Positions 1 through 8,231 of a stretch of DNA of 64,000 nucleotides are shown in pieces. Position 1 is the stretch's first letter; every line of letters starts with the position of its first letter. The notes under the pieces are model-generated. The model saw only the letters and a program-made list of their open reading frames with translations, made no database searches and had not been told where the DNA came from. The position numbers and the translations under genes are program-made. The stretch is from Emticicia sp. C21. GTDB taxonomy: Bacteria > Bacteroidota > Bacteroidia > Cytophagales > Spirosomataceae. The stretch spans positions 62,001 to 126,000 of the forward strand of contig NZ_QVMT01000012.1 of NCBI RefSeq assembly GCF_003418935.1, written 5' to 3'.

Positions 1-237
1 TTTTACTACCTCTATGGCGTCGGCCATAACTTCTACATCTCTGAAAAAACCTGGTTTAAATACCTCTTCTCTGATTTTGTGGTAGTTTTTTTCTTCAAAT
101 ATTTCAAAATAAGATTTGTTTTCAAAATGTTCTTCTGTAAAAGCTGTACTGTTAATATGGTTATAAGTTTTTAAAATTTTTCTTCCGGTAGCCGCCATTA
201 CGTCGTCCATATCAATGGCAATTCTTTTCTTGGTCAT
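1..237 (-). CDS. 5'(3')-deoxyribonucleotidase-like HAD phosphatase (C-terminus beyond window edge)
   Basis: Only the first 79 codons lie inside the window. The reading frame starts with ATG at 237 and opens MTKKRIAIDMDDVMAAT, the HAD-superfamily motif I DxDxV/T with the two catalytic aspartates (D9, D11). The spacing and the following helical, aromatic segment fit the NT5C family of 5'(3')-deoxyribonucleotidases, cytosolic enzymes that dephosphorylate deoxynucleoside monophosphates. Start choice is clear because the motif sits at the expected distance from the N-terminus. The gene is divergent from the cobalamin locus, with about 160 bases between its start and the riboswitch. Substrate specificity cannot be judged from this fragment. 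Confidence 0.8.
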   Translation of the reverse strand, partial: MTKKRIAIDMDDVMAATGRKILKTYNHINSTAFTEEHFENKSYFEIFEEKNYHKIREEVFKPGFFRDVEVMADAIEVVK

Positions 238-355
238 AAGTATTTTTGTTTTGTTCGTGCGAATATAAACATAGATTTCGCAACATTCGAAAACTAATTA
301 AACGAGTTTTTATAATTAGTCCGGAAACTCAACAAACTACTATTTTTTATAAAAA

Positions 356-389
356 TTGCTGTTCTTTTAAAAATCACTTCGTACCTTTG
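356..389 (+). promoter_or_regulatory. Bacteroidota-type promoter for the cobalamin locus
   Basis: A TTG at 356-358 precedes TACCTTTG at 382-389, matching the TTG/TAnnTTTG pattern of the Bacteroidota housekeeping sigma factor. Spacing is 23 bases, slightly longer than usual. Transcription would start a few bases before the riboswitch. The -7 element is identical to the one in front of the SRP RNA in this window. Confidence 0.6.
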
Positions 390-397
390 CGGCAGTT

Positions 398-566
398 CGT
401 AGGTGCCTTAAATGGTTTTCAATAATCATTTCAGGGCTTAAAAGGGAATCCCGTTTAAATCGGGAACTGTCCCCGCAACTGTAAGTTTCATCGGTACATT
501 TCTTCTACATGGCCACTGTAATACGGGAAGGCCGGGAATGTTGAAACGAGTCAGGAGACCTGCCTA
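398..566 (+). ncRNA. Cobalamin (B12) riboswitch
   Basis: The leader carries the conserved blocks of the cobalamin aptamer in the right order: AGGTGCC, AAAGGGAATCCCG, CGGGAACTGTCCCCGCAACTG, CCACTG, GGGAAGGC and the B12 box GAGTCAGGAGACCTGCC (548-564). It lies directly upstream of a BtuB-like receptor gene, where adenosylcobalamin binding would repress import genes. Only about 40 bases separate the aptamer from the first start codon. There is no obvious hairpin followed by T residues, so control of translation initiation is more likely than transcription termination; that part is inference. Confidence 0.93.
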
Positions 567-605
567 AGACGATTCTTGTTTGTGCTTTACGGCGGATGAA
601 GACAA

Positions 606-2573
606 GTGAGCGACAGATTATCATTCATCTTTATTTATTCAGTATTGAGCATTTCAGCTAAATGCTTCTTGTCGAAGGTCTCTCCTTTGGTCATGGCGTG
701 GTTTTTACTATCGTCTGTTTATGTCTTTGCTCAAACTGATTCTACCAGAATGCTTGATGAGGTTTCGGTAAAGAGTTTTGCACCAACGCGATTCATGGCA
801 GGATTGAAGATTCAGAGCATTGATTCAGCTTCGTTGCAGCAGGCAAAGTTTCAGACGCTGGCTGATTTTTTGTCATTTCAAGCTCCCGTCAATTTCCGTC
901 CTTATGGAAGTGGGCAGTTAACAACTATCGGACTCCGTGGTACATCAAGCAATCATACAGCTGTGCTTTGGAATGGTATCAATATAAATTCCCCAAGCAC
1001 AGGTCAGAGTGATTTCTCTACGCTGCCTGCTGCTGGTTTCGATTTACTGGCTATTCAATATGGTTCTTCGTCTTGCGTGGTAGGTTCTGATGCAGTGGGG
1101 GGGAGTATCCTTTTGGATGCTAAGCCTATATGGGAGAAGAGTCTGCAGGTAAACTTAGGACAACGGGTAGCAAGTTTTGATAACTGGCAAAGCCAGTTGA
1201 GTGTTCGACTATCAGATAAAAGAGTCTCTTCTAAAACCCTTTTTTATAAAGGTGTTCTGAATAATAATTATCCGTATACCGAAAGAAAATACTATCCGGT
1301 TGAACGCTCCACTACAGACTCAAAAGGATTCATTCAGGATTTGTTTTTTTTGACAAAAAAGCAGAATCAGATTTCCTTGAATATCTGGGTATCAGACAAT
1401 AATGTCGAGATTTCGCCGCAATCAATCCATACCAGAGAGGTATTGCAGACGCAGGCTATCCGGATTCAGAATACCTATCAGATTAAAAATCTGACTGTCA
1501 GAGGAGGATTCGTACAAGATATAACCAACTATGGCAAAGGTAACTTTATTAAACCGAGTCGTACCACTATTGACCGTTTTCTGATTCGTGCCGAACATGA
1601 ATGGAAATTCTCGAAACTGGTAGCACATATAGGCACTGAAGCAGCCCACGTAATAGCTCATGTAGACGGATACGATAAAAACAATATTTCTGAAAACAGA
1701 TTGGATATATTTGTTTGGTTAAGATATCAGATTACGGCAAAACTCCTGACTACCCTTAATGTCAGACAAGCCCTTATTAAAAGTTTTGACCCGCCAATAG
1801 CTCCTGCTTTAGGGCTTGAATATCAACTCGCTAAATCTATTAAACTGACAGGTAACCTTTCCCGCAGTTACCGAATCCCCACTATGAACGAACGTTACTG
1901 GTCTGAATTGGGTAACCCTGACCTCAAACCGGAAGATGGCTTTAACAAAGAACTGGGAATCAACTGGAATCAGACAAAAAAGGATTTCAGTTTCAGTTCT
2001 TCGTTAAATGTCTATCATAATCTGATTAATAATTGGGTGTACTGGAACCCCGAAACGGGTTATCGGGTACAAAACCTGCAACAGGTTTTAGCCAAAGGCT
2101 TAGAGTTTTCTAATAAGATTCTCTATCAACATGAGCAAATTTCCTCGGGATTAACTGCTCAGTATGCATTCACACATTCTTCGCAACAAAAGGCGTATGA
2201 CAATTTTTCCGCCGATGTAATAGGTAAACAACTCATTTATATTCCCAAACACAATTTTACAGCAAATCTTTTCTATCAAACTTTATCGTTGGGCAAAGGA
2301 GAGTTCCTGAAAAAACACGGAATGCCATTCCGTGCTACGCTGCAATGGCAAGCCAATAGTCGCCGATATTATACTTTCGATAATTCCAAGTGGTTTGAAG
2401 GTCAGCAGATTTTTAATGTGATTTTTGAAAATGGCTTGAAATGGAAACATCTGGATGGAAGAATATTCTTTCAGGTCAATAATGTGTTTGACGAATTGTA
2501 TCTGAACTCTAAACGCAATGCCATGCCGGGCAGAAATTACGCAATCAACTTAGTATTTAACATAAATAAATAA
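606..2573 (+). CDS. btuB: TonB-dependent vitamin B12 receptor (BtuB-like)
   Basis: An outer-membrane TonB-dependent receptor of 655 residues from the GTG at 606. The plug domain (about residues 50-170) has EVSV near its start, the LRGTSSNHTAVLWNGI segment and GSDAVGGSI. The rest is a beta-barrel ending in an aromatic-rich terminal strand. The riboswitch upstream and the BtuG-like gene four bases downstream identify cobalamin or cobinamide as the likely ligand. The start is uncertain: a hydrophobic signal segment ends near FAQTDS (about residue 43), so TTG at 645 or ATG at 693 are alternatives to the GTG. TonB energy coupling is assumed from the family. Confidence 0.88.
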   Translation: MSDRLSFIFIYSVLSISAKCFLSKVSPLVMAWFLLSSVYVFAQTDSTRMLDEVSVKSFAPTRFMAGLKIQSIDSASLQQAKFQTLADFLSFQAPVNFRPYGSGQLTTIGLRGTSSNHTAVLWNGININSPSTGQSDFSTLPAAGFDLLAIQYGSSSCVVGSDAVGGSILLDAKPIWEKSLQVNLGQRVASFDNWQSQLSVRLSDKRVSSKTLFYKGVLNNNYPYTERKYYPVERSTTDSKGFIQDLFFLTKKQNQISLNIWVSDNNVEISPQSIHTREVLQTQAIRIQNTYQIKNLTVRGGFVQDITNYGKGNFIKPSRTTIDRFLIRAEHEWKFSKLVAHIGTEAAHVIAHVDGYDKNNISENRLDIFVWLRYQITAKLLTTLNVRQALIKSFDPPIAPALGLEYQLAKSIKLTGNLSRSYRIPTMNERYWSELGNPDLKPEDGFNKELGINWNQTKKDFSFSSSLNVYHNLINNWVYWNPETGYRVQNLQQVLAKGLEFSNKILYQHEQISSGLTAQYAFTHSSQQKAYDNFSADVIGKQLIYIPKHNFTANLFYQTLSLGKGEFLKKHGMPFRATLQWQANSRRYYTFDNSKWFEGQQIFNVIFENGLKWKHLDGRIFFQVNNVFDELYLNSKRNAMPGRNYAINLVFNINK

Positions 2574-2577
2574 TGCA

Positions 2578-3639
2578 ATGAATTTTAAAAAATTATTACT
2601 ACTTAGTTTTGTTTCGATAGTGCTTTTTTCTTGCGAAACGAAAGAAACAGAACCTGCACAACCTTATGACTCAGGTGTTTTTGTTATTAATGCCGGAAAC
2701 TTCTTTGATAATAATGGGACAATTTCTTTACTAAAACGCGATTCTACCAAAGCTGTTATAGACATATTTCAGAAAGAGAATAGTCGTACTATTACTGGAG
2801 GAATTACTGATTATGCAGTAATAGATAATAAAGGAATTATATTGGTAGATAACTCAACAGATGGCCAGGATGCCATTGAAATTGTTAATGCCCGTACTTT
2901 TAAATCAGAGGCCAGGATTAGAGAGGTAGAAAACCCACGTAGCGCTATAAAAGTAGCTGCTAATAAAGCATACGTGGTTTGTTGGGATATACTTAATGCT
3001 GATTATACCTACAAACCGGGATACGTATTGGTAATCGATTTATTGACCAATAAAGTAACCAAGAAAATCACTGTACAAAATGGAGCAGAAGGAATAGTTG
3101 TAGTAGGAAATGAGGCTTTTGTTGGAAACAATGCCTATTCGGGTAAAAGCGAAATTTCAGTAATTGATATCAGTAAGGATGAAGTATCTACAAAAATTAA
3201 TTTAAAAGGTGGTACTACTAACCTGATAGTTGATGCCAATAATAAAATCTGGTGTTCGATTGATAAAGAATTTTTACGAATTAATCCATCCACTAAAGCA
3301 ATAGAAGCCACAATAAGCACTGAAAAAACTACTGAAAAAGTGCCGGGAATGTTAGCCTTAAATGCTAATAAAACAACTATTTATTTTGATTATTCGCATT
3401 GGAGCACAGGTGGAGAAATTTATAGCTTTAATATAAATGATGCTGCCATTTCAACAACTACACCTTTAATCAAACGTACGTTTTCGGCTTTGGGATTTGA
3501 CGCAAAAGAAAATATAGTTTATACAGCTATTACACCATCTTACAAACAGGCAGGATATGTTTTCAGATACAAGCCAACGGGTATACTCATTGATTCAGTA
3601 AAAGTTGAAATCGCTCCGATTAAGTTTTTGTTTAAGTAA
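2578..3639 (+). CDS. Surface beta-propeller lipoprotein, BtuG-like (DUF5074/YncE-type)
   Basis: A 353-residue lipoprotein: the signal peptide ends in the lipobox LFSC (Cys19). The remainder is a series of propeller-like repeats, for example FVINAGNFFDNNGTISL, GYVLVIDLLTNKVTKKI and ISVIDISKDEVSTKI, resembling YncE/DUF5074 seven-bladed propellers. It starts four bases after the BtuB-like gene under the same riboswitch. In Bacteroides, BtuG is a surface lipoprotein of this fold that binds B12 very tightly and caps BtuB, so the same role is inferred here. The BtuG name rests on fold and context; I could not align it. Confidence 0.75.
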   Translation: MNFKKLLLLSFVSIVLFSCETKETEPAQPYDSGVFVINAGNFFDNNGTISLLKRDSTKAVIDIFQKENSRTITGGITDYAVIDNKGIILVDNSTDGQDAIEIVNARTFKSEARIREVENPRSAIKVAANKAYVVCWDILNADYTYKPGYVLVIDLLTNKVTKKITVQNGAEGIVVVGNEAFVGNNAYSGKSEISVIDISKDEVSTKINLKGGTTNLIVDANNKIWCSIDKEFLRINPSTKAIEATISTEKTTEKVPGMLALNANKTTIYFDYSHWSTGGEIYSFNINDAAISTTTPLIKRTFSALGFDAKENIVYTAITPSYKQAGYVFRYKPTGILIDSVKVEIAPIKFLFK

Positions 3640-3721
3640 AACTATGACGTCAGGCCTACTCATGGTTATAATATTAAGTATTTAAAGTTTAATTAGCTAA
3701 AAGATTGATAGCTAAATGAAG

Positions 3722-3760
3722 AATGCGTAAAAGAGCGGATGTTTCGCTTTTCTACGCATT
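3722..3760 (+). terminator. Intrinsic terminator after the cobalamin operon
   Basis: A 16-base arm beginning AATGCGTA (3722-3737) pairs with an arm ending TACGCATT (3745-3760) around a 7-base loop, with two imperfect positions, followed by TTTC. It lies 80 bases past the lipoprotein stop and before the helicase gene. Confidence 0.7.
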
Positions 3761-3816
3761 TTTCATTAATTAATACTATATTTACGTTTTACCAATTTAA
3801 AATTCCTAGCTAAAAC

Positions 3817-5058
3817 TTGCAATTTAACGAACTCAATCTACACGAAAACCTGCTGTCAGGTGTAGATGCCATGAATTATATTCAGATGTCTCCCATACAG
3901 GAGCTGACTATACCTATTATTCTTGCCGGAAAAGACCTCATCGCTTCTGCTCAGACGGGTACAGGCAAAACGGCTGCTTATCTTATTCCTTTACTCGATC
4001 ATATCATACGTTCGCAAAGTAACCAGACGTCTGCACTTGTATTGGTACCCACACGTGAGCTGGCCAAACAGATTGATGAACAAATAGAAGGTTTCAGTTA
4101 TTTTATTAATGCCACCAGTATTGCTATCTATGGCGGCGGTAAGGGTGAAGAGTGGGATCAGCAACGAAAAGCACTGGTTCATGGAGCAGATATCATTATT
4201 GCTACTCCCGGTCGCCTGATGGCTCATATGAACTCCGGAGAAGTAAAATTCGACCATATCAAATGCCTTGTATTGGACGAAGCTGATAAAATGCTTGATA
4301 TGGGTTTTTCTGATGATATTCTTTTTATACTGAAACGTCTTCCGGCCAAACGCCAGAATCTCATGTTTTCGGCTACAATGCCTAAGAAAATAAGAGATTT
4401 CGCCAATAAAATTCTTCATAACCCTGAGGAAGTAAGACTGGCAACTTCTAAACCAGCAGAAGGGATAGATCAACAATTTTATCTGGCTAATGATACTCAG
4501 AAAATTCCATTATTGGTACACTTGTTGAAAGATGCCGATGTTCAGTCTGTCATCATATTTTCTTCACAGAAAGCGATGATAGATAAAATCATACGATCAT
4601 TAACAAAACTAAAATGGGATGCCAGAGGGATTTCGTCAGATAATTCACAAGAAGAACGGGAAAATGTATTGCGGGACTTTAAAAATAAACAATATAAAAT
4701 CCTGGTAGCCACGGATGTACTTTCACGCGGTATTGATATTAATAACCTGAGTCATGTTATTAATTTTGATGTGCCACGAGATGCAGAAGATTATATTCAT
4801 CGTATCGGGCGAACTGCCAGAGCAGAAACCACAGGCACAGCTATTACATTTATCAACGAAAAAGACCAGTACCGTATCAGAGGTATTGAAAAACTGTTGG
4901 AGAAAGAAGTAGAAAAACAGAATATTACTGAGAGTTTAGGATTAGGCCCAGCTCCTGAGTTTAAATCTGGTGGTGAAAAAAACGGCTTTAAAAAATCAAA
5001 CAGCCATAAAAATAAACCGAAAAGGAAATTCTTTCGGCCAGCTAAAAAATCTTCATGA
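3817..5058 (+). CDS. DEAD-box ATP-dependent RNA helicase (RhlE-like)
   Basis: A complete 413-residue superfamily 2 RNA helicase. Visible motifs in order: Q motif near SPIQ (residues 25-30), Walker A SAQTGTGKT, PTRELAKQ, TPGRL, the DEAD box LVLDEADKMLDMGF, SATMP, and the C-terminal domain ending HRIGRTAR. The tail after residue 380 is Lys/Arg/Ser rich, as is usual for RhlE-type proteins acting on ribosomal or structured RNA. The start is TTG at 3817, giving an N-terminus (MQFNELNLHENLL) that fits the family; no in-frame ATG lies upstream. It is transcribed alone between two terminators. The cellular RNA target cannot be told. Confidence 0.9.
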   Translation: MQFNELNLHENLLSGVDAMNYIQMSPIQELTIPIILAGKDLIASAQTGTGKTAAYLIPLLDHIIRSQSNQTSALVLVPTRELAKQIDEQIEGFSYFINATSIAIYGGGKGEEWDQQRKALVHGADIIIATPGRLMAHMNSGEVKFDHIKCLVLDEADKMLDMGFSDDILFILKRLPAKRQNLMFSATMPKKIRDFANKILHNPEEVRLATSKPAEGIDQQFYLANDTQKIPLLVHLLKDADVQSVIIFSSQKAMIDKIIRSLTKLKWDARGISSDNSQEERENVLRDFKNKQYKILVATDVLSRGIDINNLSHVINFDVPRDAEDYIHRIGRTARAETTGTAITFINEKDQYRIRGIEKLLEKEVEKQNITESLGLGPAPEFKSGGEKNGFKKSNSHKNKPKRKFFRPAKKSS

Positions 5059-5062
5059 AGTC

Positions 5063-5107
5063 ACTTCTCCTATAGTCATGTGAGATTCACATGGCTACAG
5101 GAGAAGT
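5063..5107. terminator. Bidirectional terminator between convergent genes
   Basis: Two 21-base arms (5063-5083 and 5087-5107, beginning ACTTCTCC and ending GGAGAAGT) form a nearly perfect stem with a 3-base loop. It sits between the helicase gene and the leftward gene that ends at 5114, so it probably serves both. Confidence 0.75.
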
Positions 5108-5113
5108 AATTTA

Positions 5114-5581
5114 TTAGTTGAATTTTCTAATCAGCTCTGTCGATTGTAAAATATAATTAAGTTCATCTATATTATCTGCATTAAGTCTTAATGTGCCACG
5201 CACAGTCCATATCTCATCAGTTACCAACCTTTTAGGATTCTTTAGTTTTAGCTGAATAATTGACTCGGGGCCAGAGCCTCCACAGAAAAAACAAGCTGCC
5301 ATCGGATTTGCTGATAGCACATAGATATTTTCATTAGGGTTAACAGGGATCATATATCCTCTGATTTCCACTTCTTTACCCTCCAATGCTTTAACTTTTT
5401 CGCCGAATAGAGGATACAGAAAAATCATATTCTCCTGTTTATTGAATTTTTTTCTGAATCGCACGTCCTGTAAGTCTTTCCAGGTAATTTTTTGCGGACT
5501 TATTTGCCATGAAAAGCAGATACAACTACAGACCAGTAGCATAGTGATGCTAAACGAATAGGAATTGATAGAAGACTTCAT
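5114..5581 (-). CDS. Conserved secreted protein with FFCGG motif (DUF3299-like), in a metal-linked group
   Basis: About 155 residues from ATG at 5581. Starting further upstream would place the coding start inside the palindrome at 5595-5609, so I reject that start. It has an N-terminal hydrophobic segment ending near CICFSW, then WKDLQDV, LEGKEVEIRGYMIP and NPMAACFFCGGSGPES. The arrangement of a GK-V-I-GY-P block followed by a Cys-bearing block resembles DUF3299-type proteins. It is divergent from a MerC-like gene and a His-rich lipoprotein gene across two Fur/Zur-like palindromes, so a role in zinc or other metal homeostasis is inferred. The biochemical function is not known to me. Confidence 0.65.
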   Translation of the reverse strand: MKSSINSYSFSITMLLVCSCICFSWQISPQKITWKDLQDVRFRKKFNKQENMIFLYPLFGEKVKALEGKEVEIRGYMIPVNPNENIYVLSANPMAACFFCGGSGPESIIQLKLKNPKRLVTDEIWTVRGTLRLNADNIDELNYILQSTELIRKFN

Positions 5582-5594
5582 AAGAATTATTTTA

Positions 5595-5609
5595 TGCAAC
5601 ATTGTTGCA
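5595..5609. promoter_or_regulatory. Fur/Zur-like operator, site 1
   Basis: TGCAACATTGTTGCA is a perfect 7-1-7 palindrome, 13 bases upstream of the leftward start at 5581. The size and dyad symmetry fit operators of Fur-family metalloregulators (Zur, Fur, Mur). Which regulator binds cannot be told from the sequence. Confidence 0.6.
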
Positions 5610-5633
5610 AATATAATGATTGAGATTTATTTT

Positions 5634-5648
5634 TGCATCATTGTTGCA
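5634..5648. promoter_or_regulatory. Fur/Zur-like operator, site 2
   Basis: TGCATCATTGTTGCA repeats site 1 with one mismatch in the left arm; its centre is 39 bases from that of site 1. The pair occupies the divergent promoter region between the leftward gene and the rightward MerC-like gene, so one regulator could control both transcripts. Confidence 0.6.
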
Positions 5649-5714
5649 TAAATATTGTATTTAAATTTCATAACCTATAGCGTGAATAACTCTTTGCTAT
5701 AAAATCATTTGATT

Positions 5715-6074
5715 ATGACCAAAGTATTGTTAGGATTCCAACTTATTTCCTCTTCTCTCATTCATTTGTTATGCTGTGGGTTGCCAATATTGATAAGTAT
5801 CAATGGAGGATTAAGTGTTTTTGCGGCTTTTCAGACTTTTACTCCTTTGCTGATAGGCATACAGCTTTTGGTATCTGGCTTTACTTTCTATCAATTGTAT
5901 AAACCTGCTGGCAGAAGTACAAAGGCAATCAGAAATCAGCGCATTATTTTCTGGTCTATCTCAATTCTATCTATTGTTTTATTCTTTTATCCACCAGCGG
6001 ATTGGTTTAAGTCGGAAGAAACCAGACTTAAACAGGTACAAGTGGAGCGCTTTTTCAAATCTAAAATTCAATAA
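5715..6074 (+). CDS. Small MerC-like membrane protein
   Basis: 119 residues from ATG at 5715 (an upstream TTG at 5709 is less likely). Three to four hydrophobic helices are visible. The first has HLLCCGLPILISING, a paired-cysteine segment as seen in MerC-domain inner-membrane proteins, which carry divalent metals. The C-terminus after residue 95 is charged. It is followed after five bases by a His-rich lipoprotein gene and preceded by the Fur/Zur-like palindromes, which supports metal handling. Assignment to MerC rests on the CC motif, length and topology only. Confidence 0.6.
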   Translation: MTKVLLGFQLISSSLIHLLCCGLPILISINGGLSVFAAFQTFTPLLIGIQLLVSGFTFYQLYKPAGRSTKAIRNQRIIFWSISILSIVLFFYPPADWFKSEETRLKQVQVERFFKSKIQ

Positions 6075-6079
6075 GCATC

Positions 6080-6523
6080 ATGAAAAAAACAGGGATACTA
6101 CTATTATGGCTTACATCTGTAGCCTGTTCATCAAAATCAGTAAAAGACAATCCTATCTTAGTGGAGGCGAATCAGATACATCTTGAGGCGGAAGCTATAC
6201 AAGAGCAAATAGAACCTGCAATAGAAAGGATAGATAGCTTGAAAAGCTTATTGTTGGCAAAGAAAACACCTAGAGCAGATTCATTGGGCAATCATTTTAC
6301 TAAACTGAAAGCCGATTTTGAAGATTGGAAAAAGAATTTCTTTGACGTGCCGGGATTTGAGCATACTCATGACAATACTCACCATCATCACGACCATGCA
6401 GTCGCACCGGAATTGCCTGCTGATAAAATGCTGGAAGTCCAGAAAGAAATCAAAGCTAATATTGTGCGCATTAAAACAGAACTCAATATGGCATTGGAAA
6501 AAGAGCAGAAAGTGCTAAAATAG
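6080..6523 (+). CDS. His-rich lipoprotein, probable metal-binding
   Basis: 147 residues. The signal peptide ends at the lipobox VACS (Cys16). The mature protein is mostly charged helix with coiled-coil character, interrupted around residues 94-110 by HTHDNTHHHHDH, seven histidines in twelve residues, a typical zinc or nickel binding stretch. It follows the MerC-like gene by five bases and its stop is 12 bases from the convergent operon on the other strand. It probably captures metal in the periplasm or at the outer membrane for the adjacent membrane protein; this is inferred from composition and position. Confidence 0.65.
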   Translation: MKKTGILLLWLTSVACSSKSVKDNPILVEANQIHLEAEAIQEQIEPAIERIDSLKSLLLAKKTPRADSLGNHFTKLKADFEDWKKNFFDVPGFEHTHDNTHHHHDHAVAPELPADKMLEVQKEIKANIVRIKTELNMALEKEQKVLK

Positions 6524-6535
6524 TAATATTGTACC

Positions 6536-8209
6536 TTAAAAATTCAGCTTTGGCTCTAACCAAAGCGCTGCCAAGCCCAATATAATTAGGATATACCAAA
6601 CCCAATCGGGTAGGGTAGCGGTCAAAGTTTGAGCAGAAGCGGAACTACTTACAGATTCAAAGGTTTCATGTGCCAATAGATTCTCTTGCAGTTGTCTGCT
6701 TTGCTGAAGTACGTTGGGTTTGTCTTCTACAAAAACCTGTAAGGAATCCTGAAAAGTTTGCCAACCTGTTTTTCTGAAAACGTAGTTAGAAGTAAATGAT
6801 GATGGGTTAATGGCCGATTGTATCAATTGAGTAGTATCATTGGCAAGTCTGAGTTTACCTGATACTACAGAAAGATTATTCAACACGATTGGCGTTTGTG
6901 TATTAGCAAAAACAGGCGCTTCTATATTGATATTATTTTGAAAAGGCGGGTTTAATTGTTGAAAAACACTTGACCAGATTTTATTATAGTTCAGGCTATC
7001 TCCACTCAGTTTTAATGGGAAAGTTTCATTCAGTAAGCTTAATCCTACTTTTCCGACTTTTTTCTGTACTGCAATTGGGTAATTACCTATTGATTTTTGA
7101 TTAATATTCTCTTCAATACGATAAGGTACGGCAGTGAGATTTTCGCTGATAGTAATAAATTGTTCGTTAGAAATTTTCTTGATTCGCCAATTTGTACCCA
7201 ACGCCTGATTAATAGTTTTAATGTTCTGTTCAGGTGCAGTGCTGTTGATGAACAGTACACTTTTGCCTTCTGCAACTGCTTTTTTTACTAATCCATTGTT
7301 TGCATTACCCGGGTCGGTGATAATTAAATCAGGGATAAAAGCCTTTGATTGAATAGATTTATTGATGGAAACCTTACTTTGAGCATCCTTGGCAATGGTA
7401 GTAATAATTTCTACCCTATGATTATTTTTACCTAACCATTCAGACAGATTTTTGCTTTCAAAATCGGGGTTTTCTAAAATAAATAATACATTGAAAGGCT
7501 GTGGTGCATGGCAATAGAAATGAATGTCTTGCAGAGATTCGTTATCTAATGCTAAGAAAGTTTCTGTTTGTCCAATCGTAAAAGCTGGAAAACTGAAATG
7601 GAAAGCATTCAATCCTTTTTGTAGTTTTAAGCTGTCTAAGACCTTATTAGCATATTTAATAGTTAAAGTTTTGACTTCATCAACCGATATTTTACCCCTT
7701 ACTTCCTGTATATCCCCTTTTCTTACGATGGATTTCCATTGCAGGTCTTGTAACTGATTATTACCATAATACGGTAACCAGTTTAATTTTTTCCAGCTTA
7801 GTTGACTAATCGTTTGAGGGCTAAAATCCTGACCTAATAGATAGATATTATCCAGTTTTTCAACAAAATGAGCGTTTTTAGCTGCTAATCTGTTAAAATC
7901 TCTGGTATCAAAGCTTTCGGCAATATGTAAACTATCTTTAATTTTCTTTACATAAGCAGTAGGAACAGTTTTATCAATCAATAATACTTTATTGGTATCT
8001 GTAGTGTACTTCCATCCAGGTTGAAGAATGAAAAGGAAAATTAATAGCCAAACAAATATATTTAACCCCAAGCGTATCCGGAAACGTTTTTTAGTTAGTG
8101 ATTTAGATTGTATAAGCAGCCACACTTGTATAAGCAAAACAATGCTTAGACAAGCATAAAGTATCAAGTTTGATTGAAAAATTGAGAATATAAATAGTAT
8201 AAATGTCAT
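6536..8209 (-). CDS. Membrane protein with glutamine-amidotransferase-like domain, last gene of the MoxR/BatA-type operon
   Basis: 557 residues. Two N-terminal transmembrane helices (about 5-30 and 45-65) and one C-terminal helix (WVWYILIILGLAALW) frame a large extracytoplasmic part. The middle contains NVLFILENPDFESKNLSEWL and later PDLIITDPGN with GKSVLFINS, the layout of the inactive class I glutamine-amidotransferase-like domains found in BatA-associated membrane proteins. I see no catalytic Cys. It lies 22 bases after the DUF4175-like gene, so it is the distal member of the operon. Its exact role is unknown; envelope maintenance is inferred from context. Confidence 0.6.
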   Translation of the reverse strand: MTFILFIFSIFQSNLILYACLSIVLLIQVWLLIQSKSLTKKRFRIRLGLNIFVWLLIFLFILQPGWKYTTDTNKVLLIDKTVPTAYVKKIKDSLHIAESFDTRDFNRLAAKNAHFVEKLDNIYLLGQDFSPQTISQLSWKKLNWLPYYGNNQLQDLQWKSIVRKGDIQEVRGKISVDEVKTLTIKYANKVLDSLKLQKGLNAFHFSFPAFTIGQTETFLALDNESLQDIHFYCHAPQPFNVLFILENPDFESKNLSEWLGKNNHRVEIITTIAKDAQSKVSINKSIQSKAFIPDLIITDPGNANNGLVKKAVAEGKSVLFINSTAPEQNIKTINQALGTNWRIKKISNEQFITISENLTAVPYRIEENINQKSIGNYPIAVQKKVGKVGLSLLNETFPLKLSGDSLNYNKIWSSVFQQLNPPFQNNINIEAPVFANTQTPIVLNNLSVVSGKLRLANDTTQLIQSAINPSSFTSNYVFRKTGWQTFQDSLQVFVEDKPNVLQQSRQLQENLLAHETFESVSSSASAQTLTATLPDWVWYILIILGLAALWLEPKLNF

Positions 8210-8231
8210 TGCTTAGATGTAGCTGTTTGGC

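Noticed and set aside
3991-4476. 161-codon ORF opposite the helicase gene
   Set aside because: No start context, no family, and the sense strand encodes an intact DEAD-box protein.
5582-5602. Upstream start (TTGC/ATG at 5602) for the FFCGG protein
   Set aside because: It would put the coding start within the Fur/Zur-like palindrome; ATG at 5581 gives a good signal sequence.
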